Part shown: positions 1-5,252 of the stretch, in pieces | How positions within the stretch are numbered: position 1 is the first letter of the stretch | Layout of the letters: every line of letters starts with the position of its first letter | Assembly: GCA_017860075.1 (NCBI GenBank) | Contig: JAFNAH010000144.1 | Coordinates: 1-5,252 of the forward strand | Length of the DNA stretch: 5,252 bases | DNA from: Acidobacteriota bacterium | GTDB lineage: Bacteria; Acidobacteriota; UBA6911 | Direction: 5' to 3' | Notes under the pieces: generated by a model | Told to the model about the DNA's origin: nothing | What the model saw: the letters and a program-made list of their open reading frames with translations, nothing else | The model's database searches: none | Translations under genes and position numbers: made by a program

Positions 1-726
1 CTCCTGCCGGATGTCGACGTGGTCCAGGAGCTGACTGCCGGTTCCCTCGAGGCCGCCTTCAGCGACCGGGTTTGCGCGATGGTGCTGGAGCCGATACAGG
101 GAGAGGGAGGTATCGTACCCATTCCTGCATCCTTTCTCAAAGCGGCCCGAGAGCTGTGCGACCGGCACCAGGCGCTCCTGGTTTTCGACGAAATTCAATC
201 CGGCATGGGTAGAACGGGGAAGTGGTTCGCCTTTCAGCATTATGGCGTAGAGCCCGACCTGCTGGCGCTTGCCAAGTCGATCGCTGCCGGCTACCCGCTC
301 GGAGCCGTCCTGGGCAATGCGCTTGTCGCCGGCAGCCTGAAGCCGGGCGACCATGGCACGACATTCGGGGGTGGGCCGCTTGCCTGCAGGCTGGCGCTGG
401 AGGTCATGGACATCATCGAGGAGGACGGGCTTCTCCGGGAAGTTGCTGGCCTTGGCCGCCAACTGTCAGCCGGTCTGCGCTCGCTCGCATCACGCCACAG
501 CGGCATCGGGGAGGTGCGTGGCCTCGGTCTGATGATCGGAGCCGAGCTCGGCGCTTCTGCCAAGGAGGTTGTGTCACGCCTGCTCCGGGAGGGATTCATA
601 GCGAATGCGGCTCATGACACCGTACTGCGCCTGCTTCCCCCTTTCATCATCCGCCCGGAGCAGATTGACGAGTTTCTCACTGCGCTGGATGGCATACTTA
701 GCGATATGGAGGACAAGGTCAGGTGA
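1..726 (+). CDS. argD: Acetylornithine aminotransferase, 3' part (5' end outside window)
   Basis: This is a class-III, PLP-dependent aminotransferase that interconverts N-acetylglutamate semialdehyde and N2-acetylornithine, using glutamate as amino donor, in cytoplasmic arginine biosynthesis. The frame is open from the left edge, giving 241 residues. Family members have about 390-400, so roughly 150 N-terminal residues are missing; the GTG at base 19 is an internal codon, not a start. Visible signatures, numbered from the window edge, are LEPIQGEGG (about 28-36), the cofactor-binding DEIQSGMGRTG (Asp63, Gln66), the Schiff-base lysine in LALAKSIAAGYP (Lys92, codon 274-276), and HGTTFGGGPLAC (about 118-128) for the PLP-phosphate loop. 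The stop overlaps the next start as GTGA. Ornithine or GABA aminotransferases share these motifs, so the argD call rests on both the sequence pattern and the adjacent argJ. No frameshift or missing catalytic residue is seen in the visible part. Confidence 0.92.
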   Translation, partial: LLPDVDVVQELTAGSLEAAFSDRVCAMVLEPIQGEGGIVPIPASFLKAARELCDRHQALLVFDEIQSGMGRTGKWFAFQHYGVEPDLLALAKSIAAGYPLGAVLGNALVAGSLKPGDHGTTFGGGPLACRLALEVMDIIEEDGLLREVAGLGRQLSAGLRSLASRHSGIGEVRGLGLMIGAELGASAKEVVSRLLREGFIANAAHDTVLRLLPPFIIRPEQIDEFLTALDGILSDMEDKVR

Positions 727-1268
727 GCAGGGTAGTCGAAGATCGCAGGATTGATGAGGCAGGAGTGTCCCGGAAAGAGGGCGCCCGAGCGCTCCGGGGG
801 CAGGTGATTCGAGTCCGGAAGGCCAGGATGGCGGACGTCGCTGCCATGCATTCGATGATTAATCATTATGCGGAGAAGCAGCTGATGCTTCCGAAGGCGC
901 ACCTGCAGCTGTACGAGACCCTGCGTGATTACAGCGTCGCAGTCGAAGCCGGAGACGATTCCAGGGTACTCGGTTGCGGGTCGCTGCATCTCTACTGGGA
1001 GGATCTCGCGGAAATCCGCGCGGTCGCAGTCCTGCCCGGCATCGCGCACAAGGGCATCGGGTCACGCGTTGTGGAAGCCTTGATTGAGGAAGGACGATCC
1101 TACGGTTTGGAGCAGATTTTTGTCTTCACCTATGTCCCGGCATTTTTCAGTCGTTTCGGGTTTGTCCAGGTGGAACATCGGTCGATGCCGCTCAAGGTTT
1201 TCAACGAGTGCTTCCATTGCCCGAAATTCAATACCTGCGACGAACTGGCCATGGTCCTGCACTTATGA
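723..1268 (+). CDS. argA: Short GNAT-type N-acetylglutamate synthase
   Basis: The predicted reaction is acetylation of L-glutamate by acetyl-CoA, the entry step of the acetylated ornithine pathway. The 181-residue product is a single GNAT domain without the amino-acid-kinase domain of E. coli ArgA, as in the short synthases typified by mycobacterial Rv2747. In order it shows IRVRKARMADV (29-39), the strand GCGSLHLYWEDLAEIRAVAV (about 84-103), the acetyl-CoA loop HKGIG (109-113), FFSRFGF (141-147) and a tail with Cys163, Cys166 and Cys172 in a CxxCPKFxxCDE-like pattern that I recall from this family. The usual Arg/Gln two residues before HKGIG's Lys is Ala108 here. The GTG start at 723 overlaps the argD stop (GTGA) and has GGAGG at 708-712 plus AAGG at 715-718. 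Family members often begin near residue 28, so in-frame GTGs at 765 or 804 are alternatives. The stop overlaps the argJ start. A GNAT of another specificity is possible, but the arg context makes glutamate the best substrate. Confidence 0.82.
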   Translation: MSRVVEDRRIDEAGVSRKEGARALRGQVIRVRKARMADVAAMHSMINHYAEKQLMLPKAHLQLYETLRDYSVAVEAGDDSRVLGCGSLHLYWEDLAEIRAVAVLPGIAHKGIGSRVVEALIEEGRSYGLEQIFVFTYVPAFFSRFGFVQVEHRSMPLKVFNECFHCPKFNTCDELAMVLHL

Positions 1269-2506
1269 CGGAAAGACGAAAGAAACCGAGGTCGCGTAGA
1301 GACCGGAAGTGGCGGGTGATTCGAGGCGGAGTCACCGCGCCCCAGGGATACCTTGCTTCCGGGGTGGCCGCTGGCATCAAGAAGGCCGCGCTCGATCTCG
1401 CGGTCCTCTTTTCGGCGCGGCCGACGAGCGCGGCGGCCGTTTTCACCCGGAATGCAGCACAGGCTGCACCGGTCATCCTCAGCAGGAAACACCTGCGTCT
1501 TTGCCGCGGGCGCGCCCAGGCGCTCCTGGTGAACTCGGGCTGCGCGAACGCCTGCACCGGCAGGAAGGGCCTCAAGGATGCGGATATCTGTGCCGGGAGC
1601 CTCGCCTCGCAGCTCGAACTCGAGAAGTGCCGGGTGATCGTAGCGAGCACAGGTGTAATCGGCGCGCCGTTGCCGCTGACGAAGGTTCTCAAGGGGGTGT
1701 CTACGGCCGTCTCGGCCCTCAGCACCCGCGGAGGCGAAGCCGCCGCCCGTGCGATCATGACGACCGACACTCACGAGAAGGTGTATGCGATAGAGAGCAG
1801 GATCAAAGGCAAGCCGGTACGAATCGGCGGTATGGCGAAAGGTGCCGGCATGATCCACCCGGACATGGCGACCATGATCGCCGTAATAACCACAGATGCC
1901 CACATCCCACCCCTGCGGCTCGACCGGATCCTGAGGCGTGCAGTCGACTCCACGTTCAATTGTCTGACCGTCGACGGCGACACGTCCACCAACGACACGG
2001 TGGTCCTGTTCGCGAACGGCGCTTCGGATGTAAAGGTCGACGGGCGCTGGCTGGCGCACTTCGAGAGTGGATTGACGCGCGTGTGCGAAGAACTCGCCCG
2101 AAGCATCGCGAGGGATGGCGAAGGGGCCACCAAGTTCGTGGAAATCAGCGTCGGCGGGGCTGCAAGTGTGCGGGACGCGCGCAGGGTAGGCATGAGCGTA
2201 GCCAACTCGCCGCTGGTCAAGACCGCCCTGTTTGGCGAAGAACTGAATTGGGGACGCATCGTCTGCGCCGCGGGCAACAGCGGAGTCACCTTCAATCCTG
2301 ACCTGGTTACGGTTTCGATCGGAGGCGTACCTCTTTTCCGGGGCGGCGAACCGGTGACGCTGACAAAGCGCCAGGCACGCGAACTTATGTCCGCCCGGGA
2401 TATCGAGATTTCCATTGCACTTGGAATGGGAGACAGGTCCGCGAAGATTTGGACCTGCGACATGAGCAGGGAATACATCGACATCAACGCAGGTTACATG
2501 AGCTAG
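1265..2506 (+). CDS. argJ: Glutamate N-acetyltransferase / ornithine acetyltransferase ArgJ
   Basis: ArgJ transfers the acetyl group of N2-acetylornithine to glutamate, releasing ornithine and recycling acetylglutamate; bifunctional members can also use acetyl-CoA. The product is 413 residues, the normal family length. Visible motifs are GGVTAPQGYLASGVAAGIK near residues 21-39, the oxyanion-hole pair Thr129-Gly130 in STGVIG, and the autoprocessing site KGAGMIHPDMATM (192-204). Known family chemistry predicts cleavage before Thr203 (codon 1871-1873), giving an alpha chain of 202 and a beta chain of 211 residues with Thr203 as nucleophile. NSGVTFNPD and the C-terminal INAGYMS also fit. The ATG at 1265 overlaps the upstream TGA as ATGA; no clear Shine-Dalgarno precedes it, so translation is probably coupled. 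An in-frame GTG at 1208 would add 19 residues but lies inside the upstream gene and is less likely. The basic first 15 residues are non-conserved. The sequence does not show whether the enzyme is mono- or bifunctional. Confidence 0.96.
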   Translation: MTERRKKPRSRRDRKWRVIRGGVTAPQGYLASGVAAGIKKAALDLAVLFSARPTSAAAVFTRNAAQAAPVILSRKHLRLCRGRAQALLVNSGCANACTGRKGLKDADICAGSLASQLELEKCRVIVASTGVIGAPLPLTKVLKGVSTAVSALSTRGGEAAARAIMTTDTHEKVYAIESRIKGKPVRIGGMAKGAGMIHPDMATMIAVITTDAHIPPLRLDRILRRAVDSTFNCLTVDGDTSTNDTVVLFANGASDVKVDGRWLAHFESGLTRVCEELARSIARDGEGATKFVEISVGGAASVRDARRVGMSVANSPLVKTALFGEELNWGRIVCAAGNSGVTFNPDLVTVSIGGVPLFRGGEPVTLTKRQARELMSARDIEISIALGMGDRSAKIWTCDMSREYIDINAGYMS

Positions 2507-2527
2507 TCGAGCGGGCTGTATAAGGGC

Positions 2528-2555
2528 TTGACAATTCAAAGAGCCAACATAAGAT
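2528..2555 (+). promoter_or_regulatory. Probable sigma70-type promoter for leuA
   Basis: A perfect -35 hexamer TTGACA (2528-2533) is followed after 16 bases by TAAGAT (2550-2555, 4 of 6 matches to TATAAT). The element begins 22 bases after the argJ stop in a locally AT-richer patch of otherwise GC-rich DNA, which favours a real promoter. Transcription would start near 2561-2563 and leave a leader of about 190 bases before leuA. The -35 box lies in a small dyad (TTGA caat TCAA, 2528-2539) that could be an operator, though this is weak. The assignment is by pattern only. Confidence 0.6.
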
Positions 2556-2695
2556 ACAGCGAAGTCGTGTCATCGCCGTGGAGGCGGTGAGCCTGCGGAA
2601 ACGGGCTGTAGGCCCGATATTCAGACCCTCGTCTCCGGATCAGGCAGCGGCGAACGGATCAGTGTCCTCAGGCCCCCCTGAAGCGGCTTGGTTAC

Positions 2696-2723
2696 GCGCT
2701 GGCCGCGGGGTCGGGCCCAGCGC
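2696..2723 (+). other. GC-rich hairpin just upstream of the leuA ribosome-binding site
   Basis: Arms GCGCTGG (2696-2702) and CCAGCGC (2717-2723) pair perfectly over 7 bases, and CC/GG can add two more pairs if C2716 is bulged. The hairpin ends about 20 bases before the Shine-Dalgarno sequence. No T-run follows, so it does not look like an intrinsic terminator. It could help keep the ribosome site open or be part of the leader switch. Confidence 0.4.
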
Positions 2724-2743
2724 AGGAGTCAGGACACGGGAAA

Positions 2744-2752
2744 GGGAGGAGG
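2744..2752 (+). promoter_or_regulatory. leuA ribosome-binding site
   Basis: The purine run GGGAGGAGG lies directly before the ATG at 2754. The inner GGAGG at 2745-2749 leaves 4 bases to the start codon, which is close but workable. This site fixes the leuA start at 2754 rather than the in-frame TTG at 2688. Confidence 0.75.
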
Positions 2753-2753
2753 C

Positions 2754-4310
2754 ATGACAGAACGCGTCTATGTTTTCGACACAACTCTTCGGGACGGTGA
2801 GCAGTCTCCCGGTGCCAGCATGAACATCGAGGAGAAACTCCTCCTTGCAAGGCAGCTGGAAAAGTTGCGCGTAGATGTAATCGAAGGCGGATTCCCGATT
2901 TCCTCCGATGGCGACTTCGAATCCGTAAAGCGGATCGCCGAAGAGATCCGGACCGTCTCCATCGCCGGTCTCGCGCGCGCTGCCAAGATCGACATCGACA
3001 GGTGCTGGGATGCCGTAAAACCGGCAGCAAAGCCGAGGATTCACACTTTTATCGCTACTTCGGATATACACCTGAAGTATAAGTTGAAGAAAAGCCGTGA
3101 GGCTGTCCTCGAGGATGCGCGGCAGGCGGTTCGCTACGCAAAGAGCCTGTGCCAGGATGTGGAGTTTTCGGCCGAGGATGCAGCGCGCTCCGATCTGGAC
3201 TACCTCTGCCGGGTAATCGAGGCGGTGATCGAAGAGGGCGCGACTGTCATCAACGTCCCCGACACGGTGGGATATGCGATCCCGTCGGAGTTCGGTGAAA
3301 GCATCCGGTACATCCGGACACATGTTCCGAACATCGGCAAGGCAGTTCTGTCGGTGCACTGCCATAACGACCTCGGGCTGGCTGTGGCGAATTCCCTGAT
3401 CGCCGTGCAGAACGGTGTCCGCCAGGTTGAATGCACCATCAACGGGATCGGTGAGCGGGCGGGCAACGCGTCCCTCGAAGAAATCGTGATGGCACTGCAC
3501 ACCCGCAAAGACCTGTTCGATCTGGAGTGCGGCGTAAACACCAGGGAGATCTACCCTGCCAGCGGACTGCTGACCAATCTCACCGGGCTGGTAGTCCAGG
3601 CGAACAAGGCGATCGTCGGTAGAAACGCTTTCGCTCACGAGGCGGGCATCCACCAGGACGGCGTCATCAAGGAAAAGTTGACCTATGAGATCATGACGCC
3701 GGAGACGGTCGGCATCAAAGACAGCAAGCTCATCATGGGGAAGCACTCGGGCAGGCATGCGTTGAAACGGAAATACGAGGAACTCGGGTTCGACCTGTCG
3801 CAGGCCGCGCTCGAGAAGGCCTATGTGCTCTTCAAGAAGGTTGCCGACAGAAAGAAAGAAGTCTTCGATGAGGACCTCATCGTCATAGTGCGCGACGGTC
3901 TCAGAATCTTCCCCGAGGCTTACCGGCTGAAGTACGTGCAGTCCAGCGGCGGCAACCAGATCATCGCCACCGCTGCGGTGATGCTGGAGAAGGAGGGTGA
4001 GCTCATGCGGGATTCCGCCGTCGGAGACGGGCCCGTGGACGCGGCTCTCCGGGCCATCGATCGCATCACGGGCATGCCGGGCCGGCTGATGGACTTCTCC
4101 GTTCGCAGTGTCACGCGCGGGACGGATGCGGTGGGCGAGGTGTTCATGAAGGTCGACTTCGGCAACGTCTCCTTCATCGGGAAGGCTGCCAGTACGGATA
4201 TCGTCGACGCCAGCACGCGAGCTTACCTTAACGCCATCAACAAGATGGTCCACTACCAGATGGCCGTGGCGGAGCACAAGGAAGGCCAGCTGGGTACCGA
4301 GGTCGTCTGA
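2754..4310 (+). CDS. leuA: 2-isopropylmalate synthase
   Basis: LeuA condenses acetyl-CoA with 2-ketoisovalerate to 2-isopropylmalate, the committed step of leucine synthesis. The product has 518 residues, typical of the bacterial form. The N-terminal TIM barrel opens with [12 protein letters not shown] (residues 9-20; Arg13 catalytic, Asp14 metal ligand). It also carries VEGG-like IEGGFPISS and the metal-binding HCHNDLG (His202, His204), followed by [14 protein letters not shown] (Asn238 as further ligand). [11 protein letters not shown] (about 304-314) and KHSGRHAL are typical of the linker region. The C-terminal part (about 385-505), including [13 protein letters not shown] and [13 protein letters not shown], is the LeuA dimer domain that binds leucine for feedback inhibition. 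The start at ATG 2754 is supported by a strong purine-rich site and by the normal N-terminus. Homocitrate and citramalate synthases share the barrel, but overall length and motifs fit LeuA best. No break or missing catalytic residue is seen. Confidence 0.97.
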   Translation: MTERVYVFDTTLRDGEQSPGASMNIEEKLLLARQLEKLRVDVIEGGFPISSDGDFESVKRIAEEIRTVSIAGLARAAKIDIDRCWDAVKPAAKPRIHTFIATSDIHLKYKLKKSREAVLEDARQAVRYAKSLCQDVEFSAEDAARSDLDYLCRVIEAVIEEGATVINVPDTVGYAIPSEFGESIRYIRTHVPNIGKAVLSVHCHNDLGLAVANSLIAVQNGVRQVECTINGIGERAGNASLEEIVMALHTRKDLFDLECGVNTREIYPASGLLTNLTGLVVQANKAIVGRNAFAHEAGIHQDGVIKEKLTYEIMTPETVGIKDSKLIMGKHSGRHALKRKYEELGFDLSQAALEKAYVLFKKVADRKKEVFDEDLIVIVRDGLRIFPEAYRLKYVQSSGGNQIIATAAVMLEKEGELMRDSAVGDGPVDAALRAIDRITGMPGRLMDFSVRSVTRGTDAVGEVFMKVDFGNVSFIGKAASTDIVDASTRAYLNAINKMVHYQMAVAEHKEGQLGTEVV

Positions 4311-4313
4311 CGG

Positions 4314-4375
4314 GCCGTCTGTACTCGCAGCACCCGGCGATTCCGGTTGCGGAACGACTGTCCGCGGCAGACGGC
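4314..4375 (+). repeat. Inverted repeat with nested hairpins in the leuA-pheA spacer
   Basis: GCCGTCTG (4314-4321) and CAGACGGC (4368-4375) form a perfect 8-base inverted repeat around 46 bases. Inside lie two smaller hairpins: CCGG/CCGG (4334-4337 with 4343-4346) and GCGGA/TCCGC (4349-4353 with 4361-4365). Together they could fold as a three-way junction starting just after the leuA stop. The only T-run (TTTTT, 4393-4397) is 17 bases past the outer stem, so this is not a classical intrinsic terminator. It may mark the leuA mRNA end or be a pheA leader element. The rest of the spacer (4376-4420) shows no convincing promoter. Confidence 0.4.
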
Positions 4376-4420
4376 GGAGAAAAGATCGTACATTTTTCGA
4401 CTGCCGGTGCTGGGCTGCGC

Positions 4421-4426
4421 AGGAGG
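4421..4426 (+). promoter_or_regulatory. pheA ribosome-binding site
   Basis: A perfect AGGAGG (extending to AGGAGGT) is 4 bases before the ATG at 4431. It decides the pheA start. The site overlaps an 8-base palindrome CTGCGCAG at 4415-4422, whose effect is unknown. Confidence 0.85.
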
Positions 4427-4430
4427 TGGC

Positions 4431-5252
4431 ATGAAACGCCCCGGAAAGGCGCGCCTGCCCAGGCGCGCCCGTGTTGCATTTCAGGGTGAACTGGGTGCGT
4501 TCAGCCAGCAGGCTGCGCGTCGAATTTTCGGTCCTCACCTGCAACCGCTGCCTTGTCTGGCCTTCGAGGATGTCTTCCGTCGCCTCGTGAGGAGAAAAGC
4601 GGATTTTGCGGTAATTCCGATCGAGAATTCGCTCGCGGGGAGCATCCACCAGAACTTCGACCTGCTCGCGAAGCATTCCCTCGAGTCGATCGGCGAAACC
4701 TACGTACGGATCGAGCACCACCTGATCGCCAATCCCCGTGCGCGCATGGCCGATATCAGGCAGGTCTACTCGCATCCCGTAGCCCTCGCGCAATGCCGCA
4801 CGTTCCTGGGCTCCCTGCGGGCTGCCGAGGAGGTCTCCTTCTACGATACGGCAGGCAGCGTGAAGTTCATCCGGGACAAACACCTGTCAAACGCTGCAGC
4901 TGTTGCGTCCGCAGACGCGGCCAGGATGTACGGGATGAAGATCCTGAAACGCAACATCGAGGACGACCGGGAGAACTACACGCGGTTTCTCGCTCTTGCG
5001 CGGCGCGGACGTGTCCCGCACGGGGGGGCGAAGACCAGTCTGGTCTTCAGCCTCAGGAACGAACCTGGAGCGCTTTTCAAAGCCTTGTCGGTTTTTGCCC
5101 TGCGTGACATCAACCTTACCAAGATCGAATCGCGCCCCATCCGGGGTAGAAGATGGGAGTATCTTTTCTACGTGGACCTGCAGAGCGACATCAGGAGTCG
5201 CCAGTGTGTGAATGCGCTGAGACATCTGCAGGAGATGACGGCCTATTTCAAG
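4431..5252 (+). CDS. pheA: Prephenate dehydratase, monofunctional type (3' end outside window)
   Basis: The enzyme decarboxylates and dehydrates prephenate to phenylpyruvate, the phenylalanine-specific step after chorismate mutase. The frame is open from ATG 4431 to the right edge (274 codons, no stop). There is no chorismate mutase domain at the N-terminus, so this is a stand-alone dehydratase, unlike the E. coli P-protein. Visible motifs are RVAFQGELGAFS (14-25), VIPIENSLAGS (about 61-71), YSHPVALAQC (113-122) and the catalytic NYTRF (Thr184). The ACT regulatory domain begins near residue 205 with GALF (213-216) and ESRP (233-236), the known phenylalanine-binding motifs, implying feedback inhibition. 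Only the last few residues are probably missing. The 13-residue basic N-terminus precedes the conserved part, and its codons hold a strong inverted repeat. leuA lies 120 bases upstream. A cyclohexadienyl dehydratase is unlikely, since that is a periplasmic-binding-protein fold with different motifs. Confidence 0.95.
   Translation, partial: MKRPGKARLPRRARVAFQGELGAFSQQAARRIFGPHLQPLPCLAFEDVFRRLVRRKADFAVIPIENSLAGSIHQNFDLLAKHSLESIGETYVRIEHHLIANPRARMADIRQVYSHPVALAQCRTFLGSLRAAEEVSFYDTAGSVKFIRDKHLSNAAAVASADAARMYGMKILKRNIEDDRENYTRFLALARRGRVPHGGAKTSLVFSLRNEPGALFKALSVFALRDINLTKIESRPIRGRRWEYLFYVDLQSDIRSRQCVNALRHLQEMTAYFK
4448..4469 (+). repeat. Perfect 10+10 inverted repeat in the first pheA codons
   Basis: GGCGCGCCTG (4448-4457) and CAGGCGCGCC (4460-4469) are exact inverse complements separated by only CC. 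Each arm contains the 8-base palindrome GGCGCGCC, so the copies are also direct repeats. As RNA the element would give a stem of about 8-9 GC-rich pairs starting 17 bases after the A of the ATG. It encodes residues around 6-13 of the basic, non-conserved N-terminus. No T-run follows, so it is not an intrinsic terminator. Confidence 0.7.

Larger units (their letters stand above)
2562..2753 (+). promoter_or_regulatory. Structured leuA 5' leader, regulatory class unknown
   Basis: This is the untranslated stretch between the proposed promoter and leuA. By hand it forms an 8-pair hairpin TCATCGCC/GGCGGTGA with a 5-base loop (2570-2590, one G-U pair). Two mutually exclusive stems follow: GCCTG/CGGGC (2591-2606) or CGGGC/GCCCG (2602-2616). 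Further on are TCAGG/CCTGA (2668-2681) and a strong GC hairpin at 2696-2723, whose 5' arm competes with a GCGGC/GCCGC pairing (2683-2687 with 2702-2706). There is no T-box antiterminator consensus, no run of leucine codons in a short leader peptide, no ATG, and no hairpin followed by a T-run. Alternative pairings suggest attenuation or control of ribosome access, but GC-rich DNA produces hairpins readily, so function is inferred. No other gene is supported in 2507-2753. Confidence 0.35.

Noticed and set aside
2507..2527. Intrinsic terminator after argJ
   Set aside because: Only 21 bases separate the argJ stop from the -35 box, and no stem followed by a T-run is present.
1130..2539. A 469-codon antisense open frame across argJ, and a 330-codon + frame at 1309-2301
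   Set aside because: Both are out-of-frame shadows of argJ, whose own frame carries all catalytic motifs at full family length.
2562..2753. T-box riboswitch or leucine leader-peptide attenuator
   Set aside because: I looked for the T-box antiterminator consensus and for a short frame rich in leucine codons ahead of a hairpin with a T-run. None is present. The only short frame (GTG 2567 to TGA 2590) has no leucine codon.
4366..4394. Separate pheA promoter with TACATT as -10 box
   Set aside because: TACATT (4389-4394) matches 4 of 6, but no acceptable -35 box lies at the right distance (GGCAGA there).
2640..4883. A very long antisense open frame of 747 codons across leuA and pheA
   Set aside because: It is the mirror of the leuA and pheA codons in GC-rich DNA. 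It crosses two genes and a spacer, shows no protein family signature, and its translation is compositionally odd.
4553..5107. A 184-codon + frame within pheA
   Set aside because: It is Arg/Pro-rich, out of frame with pheA, and has no family signature; the pheA frame is continuous with all dehydratase and ACT motifs.
1..5252. Mobile element, CRISPR, phage or defence system
   Set aside because: No transposase, integrase, regularly spaced repeats, tRNA or nuclease-like genes are seen. All five protein genes are recognisable biosynthetic enzymes.

Overview
This window is a stretch of ordinary bacterial amino-acid biosynthesis genes, all on the + strand. It holds five protein genes: the 3' part of argD, a short GNAT-type N-acetylglutamate synthase, argJ, leuA, and the 5' part of a stand-alone pheA (prephenate dehydratase). 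The DNA is GC-rich (about 60% by eye), with GTG as well as ATG starts and purine-rich Shine-Dalgarno sites. This fits a GC-rich bacterium. The short acetyltransferase resembles family members I recall from deltaproteobacteria, Firmicutes and actinobacteria, but the window alone does not fix the phylum.

Region 1 (1-2506) is a compact arginine (ornithine) cluster. argD (entering from the left edge), the acetyltransferase and argJ are joined by two four-base stop/start overlaps, GTGA at 723-726 and ATGA at 1265-1268. This is the layout expected for a translationally coupled operon. The enzymes fit the acetylated ornithine route: glutamate is acetylated by the synthase and/or ArgJ, ArgD transaminates the semialdehyde, and ArgJ moves the acetyl group from acetylornithine back to glutamate.

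Region 2 (2507-2753) is the longest gap, 247 bases. It has no convincing terminator for the arg operon. It carries a good sigma70-like promoter (TTGACA, 16-base spacer, TAAGAT) followed by a GC-rich leader of about 190 bases with several hairpins, some mutually exclusive. I cannot assign the leader to a known riboswitch, T-box or leucine-codon attenuator.

Region 3 (2754-4310) is a full-length leuA with catalytic barrel and C-terminal regulatory domain. A 120-base spacer follows (4311-4430) with an 8-base perfect inverted repeat that encloses two smaller hairpins. Region 4 (4431-5252) is pheA, open to the right edge and cut within its ACT domain; its first codons contain a perfect 10+10 base inverted repeat made of two GGCGCGCC palindromes.

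No mobile element, CRISPR array, tRNA, rRNA or phage gene is visible, and no novel protein system. The points most worth checking are the leuA leader RNA, the pheA spacer and early-codon hairpin, and the cysteine-rich tail and uncertain start of the acetyltransferase.
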